DNA from: Parvibaculum sp.
GTDB lineage: Bacteria > Pseudomonadota > Alphaproteobacteria > Parvibaculales > Parvibaculaceae
Direction: 5' to 3'
Assembly: GCF_030694575.1 (NCBI RefSeq)
Contig: NZ_JAUYUS010000064.1
Coordinates: 1-64,000, forward strand
DNA: 64,000 nt
Part shown: in pieces, positions 54,687-62,497 of the stretch
Layout of the letters: each line of letters opens with the position of its first letter
Position numbering within the stretch: position 1 is the first letter of the stretch
Translations under genes and position numbers: made by a program
The notes under the pieces: generated by a model
What the model was told of the DNA's origin: nothing
Database searches by the model: none
Seen by the model: only the letters and a program-made list of their open reading frames with translations

Positions 54687-55328
54687 ATGGACGCTATCGA
54701 CAGCCTGATTGCCGGTTACAAGGCCTTCCGCGCCGGCACGTATCGCCAGAATGAGGAGCGATATCAGGCACTTGCGGCGAAACGCCAGCAGCCCAAGGCG
54801 ATGATCATCGCCTGTTGCGACAGCCGCGCCGACCCCGCCATGGTGTTTTCGGCCGATCCCGGCGAGCTTTTCGTGGTGCGCAATGTGGCCAATCTGGTGC
54901 CGCCCTACCAGCCCGACAGCCACTATCACGGCACCAGCGCGGCGTTGGAGTTTGGCGTCAAAGTCCTTGAAATTGCTGATCTAATCGTGATGGGCCACGC
55001 CGGCTGCGGCGGCATCGAGGCGCTCTACGACGCCGGCTGCGGACACCCGCCGGAGGGCGAATTCATCTCCAACTGGATGTCGCTCGCGACCGGCGTCGAA
55101 ACCTCCGTGCGCCACAAGCACGGCGAGCTCGAAAAGCCCCGCCTGCTCCGCATGATGGAGCAAGGCGCCGTGGTGCAATCGCTTGAAATGCTTAGAACTT
55201 TCCCCTTCGTCGCGGAACGGGAAGCGGCCGGAAAGCTGCGCCTCCACGGCTGGTTCTACGGCATCGGCACCGGCATTCTGTCGATCTACGACCCGGCCAA
55301 GGACCAGTTCGCCCCGGTCGGCGAATAA
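54687..55328 (+). CDS. Beta-class carbonic anhydrase
   Basis: A 213-aa zinc enzyme interconverting CO2 and bicarbonate. The zinc ligands are C43 with D45 and R47 in IACCDSRADP, and H107 and C110 in VMGHAGCGG. VRNVANLVPPY and GTSAALEFGVKVL are conserved. The motif spacing is standard, so it should be active. It is cytoplasmic. It stands alone between divergent and convergent neighbours. Confidence 0.94.
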   Translation: MDAIDSLIAGYKAFRAGTYRQNEERYQALAAKRQQPKAMIIACCDSRADPAMVFSADPGELFVVRNVANLVPPYQPDSHYHGTSAALEFGVKVLEIADLIVMGHAGCGGIEALYDAGCGHPPEGEFISNWMSLATGVETSVRHKHGELEKPRLLRMMEQGAVVQSLEMLRTFPFVAEREAAGKLRLHGWFYGIGTGILSIYDPAKDQFAPVGE

Positions 55329-55474
55329 CACCGGAACCGGAAAACGGCGCGACTGTCACAATTCAAAATGGGCGTATTTCCGCCATCGTTCCGGTGCCGG
55401 TTTTCATTGTCATCGATCTGTCACTAAACCGTCACAACGCTCGCGGCACACGGCATCCGGAACCGGACCGGCAC

Positions 55475-55490
55475 GGGGGATAAGTCCCCC
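55475..55490. terminator. GC-rich hairpin between convergent genes
   Basis: GGGGGA and TCCCCC form a perfect 6-bp stem with a TAAG loop in the 173-bp gap between the carbonic anhydrase and RodZ-like stops. No T-run follows, so it is at best a weak or Rho-assisted terminator. The gap also has CACCGGAAC (55329-55337) inverted at 55388-55396. Confidence 0.35.
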
Positions 55491-55501
55491 TGCCCGCCCC
55501 G

Positions 55502-56407
55502 TCAGGAACAGCCGGCGGCCTTGTCCCCGACATATCCCCGGTAGACCCAGCCGGTCGTGCCGTCGGCGCGCGCGACGTGGTGCCACTGGGCGCCGTCGTT
55601 CTGCCCGAGAAGGCGCAGCGGCTCGCACGACCCGAGGACGCCGACCACGGCACCCGCATTGGCGGGTTCGGCGCGCAGATAGACATTGCTCGTCGCGAAG
55701 GCGCTTGCGCCCGTGGCGAAGGCCTCTGCCCCCGCCGTGGAAACGGCAGGCGCTTCGGGCGCGGCCGCAACGGCGGGCGCGGCAGGCGGCAGGAGCATCG
55801 CCACGAGCTCGGGCGTCACGGGAGACGATCCGTATACGGATGGCGCGGCGGCGGGCGCGGCCTCCTGGGCATAGGAGACCTGCTGCGTCGCGGCAGGAGG
55901 CACGGCAACATCGGCAACACGCGGCGCAGGTTGCGCGATGGGCGTCGAACTGCGGCGATTGCGCAAGGCTTCCGGCTCGAACAGGCTTTCCGCGACGGCG
56001 ACGGCTTCGTCGATCTCGCTGCGCGGGGTGCCGAAATCGAAAACAAGCGCGCCGAGAACCGCCATGCCGATAAAGGCACCCGTCGCCACATAGGCAATCC
56101 GCGCGCGCGACACCTGCGACCAGGGAAGCTCGCGCTGGGAATAATCCGTGCTTTCGATATCACGGTGAACTTCCTCGCCGAGGCGCGACAGCGGCTGCTC
56201 GACATCGACATCGAGAAATTTGGCATAGGCGCGCGTGAAGCCGATCGTCTGCGGCAACGCCGGCAAACGCTCGAATTGTCCGGCTTCGATCGCTTCCAGG
56301 AAGACCGGCCTGATCCTGATCCGGTCGGCTATGTCCTTCAGCGACAGCCCGGCCGCCTGCCGCGCACCGCGCAGCGTCTGGCCGATTTCAACTTTGTGTT
56401 CTGCCAT
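55502..56407 (-). CDS. RodZ-like HTH membrane protein with C-terminal SH3-like domain
   Basis: A 301-aa protein. The N-terminal HTH_25 domain (about 5-70: IGQTLRGARQAAGLSLKDIADRIRIRPVFLEAIEAGQFERLP) and GFTRAYAKFLDVD match RodZ. A transmembrane helix follows (about 104-124). An Ala/Pro-rich periplasmic linker (about 150-240) leads to an SH3b-like module (NVYLRAEPANAGAVVGVLG ... HVARADGTTGWVYRGYV). RodZ links MreB to the cell-wall machinery; the SH3b end suggests binding to cell-wall peptide and is unusual compared with classical RodZ. The ATG at 56407 was chosen over 56416. Confidence 0.75.
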   Translation of the reverse strand: MAEHKVEIGQTLRGARQAAGLSLKDIADRIRIRPVFLEAIEAGQFERLPALPQTIGFTRAYAKFLDVDVEQPLSRLGEEVHRDIESTDYSQRELPWSQVSRARIAYVATGAFIGMAVLGALVFDFGTPRSEIDEAVAVAESLFEPEALRNRRSSTPIAQPAPRVADVAVPPAATQQVSYAQEAAPAAAPSVYGSSPVTPELVAMLLPPAAPAVAAAPEAPAVSTAGAEAFATGASAFATSNVYLRAEPANAGAVVGVLGSCEPLRLLGQNDGAQWHHVARADGTTGWVYRGYVGDKAAGCS

Positions 56408-56794
56408 ACGGGTCATCCAAAAGTCCGACGTTCCGTAATGAGGCTAGCGGGACATGGTTACCAAGAATGTACTGTTTTGTCCTGCTTTGAGGGCCAAAGA
56501 GCATTTTTAAGCGCCGTATATGACGCCAGTGAGGCAGGATTAACTTTCCGTCAACCATAAGGGCCACAGGCCGCAGGCAAATGCGGCGGCTTTGACAAAG
56601 CCCCCGCAAGGGCTAATCTCGCCTCATTATGCGCAAAGCGAACGCACGCCTTCTTCCGACGCCGGGTACGTTGCTCGCGGGACATTAGCCCCGGGCCGAC
56701 GCCGCATTTCCATGCGCGCGACGTCCGGGGATCGACTTCAAACCTCCCTTTTTCATCTTGCCGGCAAGCCCTCGAGGCTCCGCCGCCACGAGGT
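56408..56794. other. 387-bp divergent intergenic region
   Basis: It separates the RodZ-like gene (minus) from the Rnk-like pair (plus). I see no coding frame with a convincing start. It contains a plausible plus-strand promoter at 56592-56619 and an inverted repeat across its -35 box. AT-richer stretches near 56460-56540 could hold the minus-strand promoter, but no hexamers stand out. Confidence 0.6.
56588..56619 (+). promoter_or_regulatory. Putative promoter with operator-like repeat for the Rnk-like pair
   Basis: TTGACA (56592-56597), a 16-bp spacer and TAATCT (56614-56619) make a good sigma-70-like promoter. GGCTTTG (56588-56594) and CAAAGCC (56596-56602) are perfect inverted copies around a single A and cover the -35 box, so a repressor could block it. 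Confidence 0.5.
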
Positions 56795-57304
56795 ATGTCC
56801 ATGTCCATTCGCAACGGCGGCGCGAGCCGTCCGCAACTCGTCCTGGCCGCAACCCCTCCACCGGAGCAAAGGCCCCTTCTCACCTCGCATGATTATGCGC
56901 GGCTCGAACTCGTCTGTTTCGAGCAGCTCGACCTTCTGAACCCGATGACGCCCTTCGTGCGGGCGAAGCTCGCCGAGGCGCGCGTGATACCGGGAACGGA
57001 AATTCCGGGTACGGTCGCGACGCTCGGCAGCATCGTGCGCTACCGCATCGAGGACCGGATGCTCGAACGGCGCATCCTGCAGCTCGACGCGCGGCACACG
57101 CCCAACGGGCATTACCTGAGCGCGCTGACGCCGATCGGGCTGGCCCTGCTCGGACGCTCGGCGGGCGACATCTGCGAGGCCGAATTGTTCAACGGCGCGA
57201 AACTGAAAATCGCCATCGCGCTTGTCGAACATCAGCCGGAAGCCGAAATCCGCCGCCGCGCGCAAGGCTCGCGCCCCGGCGGCGACGGACCGGAGGCCGC
57301 ATAA
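56795..57304 (+). CDS. Rnk/GreA-C-terminal-like protein, copy 1
   Basis: A 169-aa protein of the Rnk-type (nucleoside diphosphate kinase regulator) group. LLTSHDYARLELVCFEQ is the start of the Rnk helical part, RAKLAEARVIPGTEIPGTVATLGSIVRYRIED and GHYLSALTPIGLALLGRSAGD form the FKBP-like domain shared with GreA. Rnk binds RNA polymerase in E. coli; the role here is inferred. The N-terminus has a short Pro-rich extension and the C-terminus a basic tail. It is followed at one base by copy 2. Confidence 0.72.
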   Translation: MSMSIRNGGASRPQLVLAATPPPEQRPLLTSHDYARLELVCFEQLDLLNPMTPFVRAKLAEARVIPGTEIPGTVATLGSIVRYRIEDRMLERRILQLDARHTPNGHYLSALTPIGLALLGRSAGDICEAELFNGAKLKIAIALVEHQPEAEIRRRAQGSRPGGDGPEAA

Positions 57305-57305
57305 C

Positions 57306-57737
57306 ATGTCCCCGATTGCCGTCATGGCCGCACCGGAAAACATGCCGCCGATCATCGTCGCCGAGGAGGAGTTCGACGCGCTGTCGGACATCGCCGAAAG
57401 CCTTGCCGGCGTGCTGCCGGAGGTTGCGCATTTCCTCGAACGGGAACTCGCCCGCGCGCGGCTCCTGCCGATGAACCACGTGCCGCCGAACGTGGTGACG
57501 ATGAACGCGACCGTCGAATTCACCTTCGGCATGAAGGGCCGCAGCGAAAAGCTGCGGCTCGTCTATCCGGCGGAAAGCCCGTCGGAGAACGGCAGCGTCT
57601 CCATCGCCTCGCCCGTGGGCGTGGCGCTGCTCGGCCTCGGCGAAGGACAGTCGATCTCGTGGAGCTCGCGCTACGGCGAGCTGCGCTGGCTGAAGGTGAC
57701 GAAGGTCACGAGGCCGGCCGCCGGGAAACCGGCATAA
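57306..57737 (+). CDS. Rnk/GreA-C-terminal-like protein, copy 2
   Basis: A 143-aa paralogue of the preceding protein. IIVAEEEFDALSDIAESL is the helical start, VPPNVVTMNATVEFTFGMKGRSEKLRLVYPAES and GSVSIASPVGVALLGLGEGQSISWSS the FKBP-like part as in Rnk and GreA. The ATG is one base past the first copy's stop. A strong hairpin follows the stop. Having two tandem, diverged copies suggests different partners or assembly into a heteromer. Confidence 0.75.
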   Translation: MSPIAVMAAPENMPPIIVAEEEFDALSDIAESLAGVLPEVAHFLERELARARLLPMNHVPPNVVTMNATVEFTFGMKGRSEKLRLVYPAESPSENGSVSIASPVGVALLGLGEGQSISWSSRYGELRWLKVTKVTRPAAGKPA

Positions 57738-57741
57738 CGAA

Positions 57742-57769
57742 GCGGCGCGCGGAGCAACCCGCGCGCCGC
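57742..57769. terminator. Bidirectional 11-bp hairpin between Rnk-like and GFA genes
   Basis: GCGGCGCGCGG (57742-57752) and CCGCGCGCCGC (57759-57769) form a perfect GC stem with a 6-nt loop, filling most of the 36-bp gap between convergent stops. It is followed by GCTTTC on the plus strand. It probably ends transcription in both directions. Confidence 0.65.
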
Positions 57770-57773
57770 GCTT

Positions 57774-58208
57774 TCAAGCGGTCCTGTAAGGCTCGGGCGA
57801 GCCTTCCCTGTATTGCGGCAGGCCGTCGCTCAGCATCAGCCACGGCACCTTGGCGGAGACCCAGATGTGCATTTCCGGATTGATCGCACACGGATCGTCG
57901 AGCGTCGCCAGCGGGAAGCCGAGGCGGTCGCCGTCGAGCGGTTCGAGCGTCACGCGCGTCCCGCATTTCGGGCAGAAGTGACGCCAGAGCCTTTCGGACG
58001 AGCGCCAGCGCGCCGTCTCGCCCGTAACCGTGACGGCTGCTTTCGGAAAGGAAGCGACGGCGAGGAATGGCGCGCCCATCGCCCGCTGGCAGATGCGGCA
58101 ATGGCAGACGCGCGAGCCGAGCGTCTCCGCCTCGATCCGATAACGAACGGTCCCGCAGGCGCAGCCGCCTTCATAAGGTGGCGGGAGGTTGAAGGGATTG
58201 GCGGGCAT
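57774..58208 (-). CDS. GFA-family (Gfa-like) zinc protein
   Basis: A 144-aa protein of the glutathione-dependent formaldehyde-activating-like family. GGCACGTVRYRI, CHCRICQRAMGAPFLA and WRHFCPKCGTRVTLEP supply the Cys ligands for two zinc ions. Most relatives are not proven formaldehyde-activating enzymes, so the reaction is left open. It lies 18 bp upstream of nothing on its strand but shares orientation with the DUF1993 gene, which ends 18 bp before its start. Confidence 0.85.
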   Translation of the reverse strand: MPANPFNLPPPYEGGCACGTVRYRIEAETLGSRVCHCRICQRAMGAPFLAVASFPKAAVTVTGETARWRSSERLWRHFCPKCGTRVTLEPLDGDRLGFPLATLDDPCAINPEMHIWVSAKVPWLMLSDGLPQYREGSPEPYRTA

Positions 58209-58226
58209 GATGCCTCCTGTCGAGCG

Positions 58227-58748
58227 TCACATCTTCATGCGCATCTTGCCGAGGAAATCTCCCTTGCCGATCTTCACGCCCTTTACGCGCAGGATGTCGT
58301 AGGCCGTGGTGGCGTGGAAATAGAAGTTCGGGAAGGAGAAGGAGAGCAGGAAATTCTCCGCCGTGAAGGGAAGCTGGTGCTTGCCGAGATGGAAGACGAG
58401 GTCCTTGCCCTGACAGGCGTTGAGCGCATCGGGCGTGACCTTCCCGAAGCCCGCTATCGTGTCGTCGACGAGCTTCTGGAGATCGGCATAGGTGTAGGTA
58501 CCGGGATCCTTGGGCGGATAAAAGGTGCCGCTTTGCGCGCCTTCGACGGCACCGAGCGAATGATGCGCGACGGATGCGATCTGGAAGCTGAAGGGCAGCA
58601 TGTCGCCGACAAGGCAGGTCTTGACGATGTCGTTCGGGTCGGTGCCCTGCTCCTCACAGAAGGCGGCCCCCTTCTTCAGGAAGCCCGAGACGGCGCCGAG
58701 CGTTTGCAGGTAGTTCGGGACGGTGAGGTCGTAGAGCGAGAGCGACAT
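58227..58748 (-). CDS. DUF1993 family protein
   Basis: A 173-aa soluble helical protein. LYDLTVPNYLQTLGAVSGFLKKG, LVGDMLPFSFQIASVAHHSLGAVEGAQSG and FYFHATTAYDILRVKGVKIGKGDFLG match DUF1993, which resembles DinB-like four-helix bundles with metal-binding His. The function is unknown. Spacing to the GFA gene (18 bp) suggests one transcript. Confidence 0.82.
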   Translation of the reverse strand: MSLSLYDLTVPNYLQTLGAVSGFLKKGAAFCEEQGTDPNDIVKTCLVGDMLPFSFQIASVAHHSLGAVEGAQSGTFYPPKDPGTYTYADLQKLVDDTIAGFGKVTPDALNACQGKDLVFHLGKHQLPFTAENFLLSFSFPNFYFHATTAYDILRVKGVKIGKGDFLGKMRMKM

Positions 58749-58847
58749 GTCTTCCCCCTGGGTGCGGCGCTCCGACGGCGCGCTTGTTGCGATGGCGGAT
58801 GCTGTACCGGCGGGTGCGAAAATTCAACAGTGCAGAAGAAGCGAAGA

Positions 58848-58897
58848 CCCCGGCCTTCGCCGGGGCAGGCGTGGATGGCCCGCGTAAAGCGGGCCAT
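58848..58897. repeat. Double palindromic repeat (REP-like element)
   Basis: Two palindromes in tandem: CCCCGGC-CTTC-GCCGGGG (58848-58865) and ATGGCCCGC-GTAAA-GCGGGCCAT (58875-58897), joined by AGGCGTGG. The layout is that of dispersed REP-type elements in alphaproteobacteria; only one copy is in this window. It lies in the 196-bp gap between the FkbM gene's stop and the DUF1993 gene's start, both minus strand, so it could also protect the 3' end of the FkbM operon's mRNA. Confidence 0.6.
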
Positions 58898-58944
58898 GAC
58901 GATTTTGGGTTGCGGCGCGGCTCCGCCCGGCGGTGACCCTCCCG

Positions 58945-59799
58945 TCACTCGCTCCAGTTCATGCCTGCTTTCGTGGTGAGGAAGAGCGAGCCGTCGCGGT
59001 GGCTGCAGGGCATGTTTTCGAGGGCATGGACTTCCTGCCAGCCGGTCATCTGGGAGAACATCCGGATGCCGCCCTTGCCGTGGAGATGCTTGAAGACGAT
59101 GGCGGCGTTTTCCGGCGTGCCGACTTCGAGCACCGCGTCCGTCGATTGCCAGGTTTCGAGCGGCAGGCCGGTGAGGAGGTCGGCTTCGTGGCCCTCGATA
59201 TCGATCTTGGCGAGATCGGCCCAGGCGAGATGCGGTCCCGCGGCTTCGAGCGGCACCTCGATCGTGTCGAGCTCGCCGTAGGGCGCCGACTTCGCGCCCT
59301 TGATGTGGCTGCCCGTGGTATTGCCCAGCACACGGACGAACTGCGCCGTGCCGTCCTCGAGAGAGACCGCCGCCTGATGAAGATCGGGTGAGACCTTGTT
59401 CAGCCCGCAATTGTAGCGGAAGCGGTCGGCATGGAGCTGGTCCGGCTCGAAGGAACGGACCTCGTAGCCGCAGCGCGAGAGGACGATGCTGTGAAGCCCG
59501 ATATTGGCGCCGAAATCGACCACGCGGCGATAGCGCTTGCGGTTGGCGTGGTAGAAGGCGAAGAGGATGAGCTCGTCCATGCCGAAAAGATGCAGCGAAT
59601 TGATCGCGCCCATTTCGAAATAGGGAAGAGAGAGAGCGCCGAAGGGACCGAAGGGATGACCCTCCTCCGCGACATCCCGGAAGCTCGAGGCGACCTCGAC
59701 CGTCACGCTGCGCTGCAGGACGCGGTAGAGGGGATCGCGGGGGCTGTGCCGCGCGGCGATTTGCGGCAGCACCGAAAACAGGTCGTCGAAAAAATTCAT
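58945..59799 (-). CDS. FkbM-family methyltransferase
   Basis: A 284-aa SAM-dependent methyltransferase. VVDFGANIGLHSIVLSRCGYEVRSFEPDQ is the SAM-binding motif, IKGAKSAPYGELDTIEVPLEAAG and ADLAKIDIEGHEADLLTGLP the FkbM C-terminal motif with the DIEGHE signature. FkbM proteins O-methylate sugars or other hydroxyls. It is the last gene of the five-gene minus-strand operon with ThDP enzymes, 48 bp after the acetolactate-synthase-like gene. Confidence 0.85.
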   Translation of the reverse strand: MNFFDDLFSVLPQIAARHSPRDPLYRVLQRSVTVEVASSFRDVAEEGHPFGPFGALSLPYFEMGAINSLHLFGMDELILFAFYHANRKRYRRVVDFGANIGLHSIVLSRCGYEVRSFEPDQLHADRFRYNCGLNKVSPDLHQAAVSLEDGTAQFVRVLGNTTGSHIKGAKSAPYGELDTIEVPLEAAGPHLAWADLAKIDIEGHEADLLTGLPLETWQSTDAVLEVGTPENAAIVFKHLHGKGGIRMFSQMTGWQEVHALENMPCSHRDGSLFLTTKAGMNWSE

Positions 59800-59847
59800 C
59801 TTGCCCTCTGGCGGTCAGGAAACGGGAGAGACGCGGGGCGCGTCTCG

Positions 59848-61650
59848 TCAGTCGATAGGTTCGAGCGATTTCGGCATCGGCGCGACGATCATGCTGGCGA
59901 GAAATTCCTCGCGCGGCAGCAGCGGCTCGGAATCCTCGATCGGATAGCCGAATTTCGATTGCGGATAGACGCCGTGATGCTCGCCGATCTCGACGTCGAT
60001 GAAAACGGGGCCGTCATGCGCGAAGGCGGCCTTGAGAATGCCGCCCGTGTCGGCCGAGGCCTTGAGCGAAAAGGTTTCGATTCCGCAGGAGCGCGCGAGC
60101 GCGGCGAAGTCCGGGAAGCCGAGGCCGGTTTCGGCGGAGGTGCCTGCATTGACGCCGCCGAGCCACTGGCCTTCCGTCTGCCGCACCATCGCATAGCCGC
60201 GATTGTTGAGGAGCACGATGCGGACCGGCAGCTTCAGATAGGCGATGGTGGCGAGTTCCTGAAGGTTCATCATCAGGCTGCCGTCGCCGACGACGCAGAG
60301 CACGGGCGCGCGGCCGAGCGCGAGGGAGCCGGCCATCGCGGCGGGCAATGCCCAACCCATCGCCGTGTTGTTGAAGTCGTGATAGAGGCGCTGGCCGGGC
60401 TTCACGTCGAAGCCCTGCATGAGCCACGCGACCGCGCAGCCCGTGTCGGAAAAGATGTGCATGCCTTCCGGCGCAGCGGCGCTGAGGCGCTGCATCAGCG
60501 CATAAGGATCGATACGGGCATCGGCGCGGGCGGCATCCGTGCAGACGGGATAGGTTTTCTGCCAGCCCGCGATGCGCGCCTTCCACGCCGCGATGTCGGG
60601 CAGCGCGAGTTCGTTGGCCCGGGACTGGAGCGCGCGGATGAAATCGCCCGCATCCGCCTCGATGGCGAGATCGAGCGTCTTGCCGAACTGCTCGAACTTG
60701 CCGAGTTCGGCGGCATCGAGATCGACGATGACGGTTTCCGCCCCGCGCGCCCAGCTCGACAGCGGCGAGCCGGTTTCGCGCGTGCTGAGACGCGCGCCGA
60801 TGGCGATGACGAGATCGGCATTCTGCACGGCGAAATTGCCCGCGCGCGTGCCATGCGTGCCGAAGGTGCCGACGAAGCCGGCATTGCCGGCCGGCAGGAT
60901 GTCGCGCGCGGCCCAGCTTGTGAGGACCGGAATGCCGGTGCGCTCCGCGAGGTCGCGGGCGATCTCGCTCGCGCCGGCAAGCCGGACGCCCCAGCCGAAG
61001 ATCAGCACGGGCCGCTTCGCCGACTGCATCATGGCGAGGACCTGCGCGATGTCGTCCGGATCGATGGCGGGCGCGGATTTCTTCTCCGCCGCATCGGGCA
61101 CGAAACCGGCGAGGTCGGCCGTTTCGATCATGGTGCGCTGGAGGTCGTCCGGGATGTCGATGAGGACGGGGCCCTGCCGCCCGCTCTTCGCCATGTAGAG
61201 CGCCTTCTCGAGTTCCTTGCGGATGTCGAGCGCGTCGAGAAGCTGCACGCAGTATTTTGTGATCGGCTTCACCATCGGCAGGATTTCGGTTTCCTGGAAA
61301 CCGAACTGGCGAACCGCGCTTTCGCCCTTCATGCGGAAGGTCGTGACCTGGCCGGTGATGTAGAGCGCGGGCACGGAATCGAACCAGGCGCCGGCGATGC
61401 CCGTAATCATGTTGGTGGCGCCGGGGCCGCTGGTCGCGATGGCGCAGCCGATACCGCCGCCGACGCGCGAATAGGCCTCCGCCGCCATGGCGCCGGCCTG
61501 CTCGTGATGCGGGCAGATATATTCGATGCCGGGATTGTTGTGCAGCGAATGCAGCAGGTGGATGGAGGCGCCGCCCGACACGATGAAGGCATGGCGGATG
61601 CCGTTCCGCACGAGGAAATCGACGACGTAATCGGAGAGTTTCATGCGCAT
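59848..61650 (-). CDS. Acetolactate-synthase-like ThDP enzyme
   Basis: A 600-aa three-domain thiamine-diphosphate enzyme. The N-terminal Pyr domain has CPHHEQAGAMAAEAYSR with the activating Glu, and ATSGPGATNMITGIAGAW. The central domain follows, and the C-terminal PP domain has VVGDGSLMMNLQELATIAY through LLNNRGYAMV (GDG-N-N motif binding Mg2+-ThDP). It looks competent. It may transfer an activated acyl unit to a sugar, as YerE does in yersiniose synthesis, rather than make acetolactate for valine. The ATG at 61650 has GGAGGAAG upstream. Confidence 0.82.
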   Translation of the reverse strand: MRMKLSDYVVDFLVRNGIRHAFIVSGGASIHLLHSLHNNPGIEYICPHHEQAGAMAAEAYSRVGGGIGCAIATSGPGATNMITGIAGAWFDSVPALYITGQVTTFRMKGESAVRQFGFQETEILPMVKPITKYCVQLLDALDIRKELEKALYMAKSGRQGPVLIDIPDDLQRTMIETADLAGFVPDAAEKKSAPAIDPDDIAQVLAMMQSAKRPVLIFGWGVRLAGASEIARDLAERTGIPVLTSWAARDILPAGNAGFVGTFGTHGTRAGNFAVQNADLVIAIGARLSTRETGSPLSSWARGAETVIVDLDAAELGKFEQFGKTLDLAIEADAGDFIRALQSRANELALPDIAAWKARIAGWQKTYPVCTDAARADARIDPYALMQRLSAAAPEGMHIFSDTGCAVAWLMQGFDVKPGQRLYHDFNNTAMGWALPAAMAGSLALGRAPVLCVVGDGSLMMNLQELATIAYLKLPVRIVLLNNRGYAMVRQTEGQWLGGVNAGTSAETGLGFPDFAALARSCGIETFSLKASADTGGILKAAFAHDGPVFIDVEIGEHHGVYPQSKFGYPIEDSEPLLPREEFLASMIVAPMPKSLEPID

Positions 61651-61668
61651 GCGGTCTCTTCCTCCGGC

Positions 61669-62481
61669 CTAGTCGGCCGCGCGGCGGCGAAGGCGAAAAT
61701 AATCGGGATGCCCGGCGAGGCGCGCGGCCAGATCCCGCCCGCCGTCGCGCCATGCGTCGTGGACGGTGGAGAAATTGCGGCCCCCCGCAACCTCCCGCCC
61801 CTGCATCATGCACCAGTTCATGTGGGAATATATCTCGTCGAGACTCGTTCCGCTCTCGCCCCTGTCGAGAAAATCCTTCGTCTTGCCGAGCGCGTCGCCC
61901 GCCGCCGCGCCCGCCCGCAGCGTTTCGTCGTGGATGCGGGTGCGGACATAGCCCGGTCCGACGATGAAGATGTTCGCGTCTTCCGTCTCGTCGTCGATCA
62001 GCTCGCACATCTTGATGAGGGCGATCTTGGACATGCAGTAGGCGGAATAATTCGTGAACGGATTGTTGGTGCCGCCGCCCGCCATCAGCATGATGTGGGG
62101 ACGGGGCGCGCGGTGCGTCCAGAGCCCGTGCAGGACGCGGAGCTGCGCCGTCGAATTGACGGTGACGGAGCGCTCCCACAGGTCGAAGTCGAGATCGAAA
62201 AAGGGCCCGATCGGCTCCATCGTGCCGGCGCTGGAGACGAAGAGGGACCATTTGTCGCCCGCCGCCGCGAAATCGCGAACGGCGGCGGCAATGCTTGCGG
62301 GCGAGGCGAGATCGCAGGCGATGAAACGGAAAGCGGGATGGGAGGCGAGAGACGCGACGCGGGCAGCTTCGCGGCCCGCACCCGCGACGCGCCAGCCATC
62401 GGCAAGCAGCCGCTCGCAAAGGCCGAGACCGATATCCGCCGTGGCCCCGAGAACGAACGCCGTTTTGTTTTCTGCGGTCAT
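61669..62481 (-). CDS. SDR-family oxidoreductase in the ThDP operon
   Basis: A 270-aa short-chain dehydrogenase. The cofactor motif is LGATADIGLGL (residues about 10-20), YSAYCMSK carries the YxxxK pair and IFIVGPGYVRTRIH follows. The usual NNAG is SSAG here. It probably reduces a keto group on an intermediate formed by the flanking ThDP enzymes. Gaps to the neighbours are 16-18 bp. Confidence 0.83.
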   Translation of the reverse strand: MTAENKTAFVLGATADIGLGLCERLLADGWRVAGAGREAARVASLASHPAFRFIACDLASPASIAAAVRDFAAAGDKWSLFVSSAGTMEPIGPFFDLDFDLWERSVTVNSTAQLRVLHGLWTHRAPRPHIMLMAGGGTNNPFTNYSAYCMSKIALIKMCELIDDETEDANIFIVGPGYVRTRIHDETLRAGAAAGDALGKTKDFLDRGESGTSLDEIYSHMNWCMMQGREVAGGRNFSTVHDAWRDGGRDLAARLAGHPDYFRLRRRAAD

Positions 62482-62497
62482 GCGGGCTCGGCGTTCT

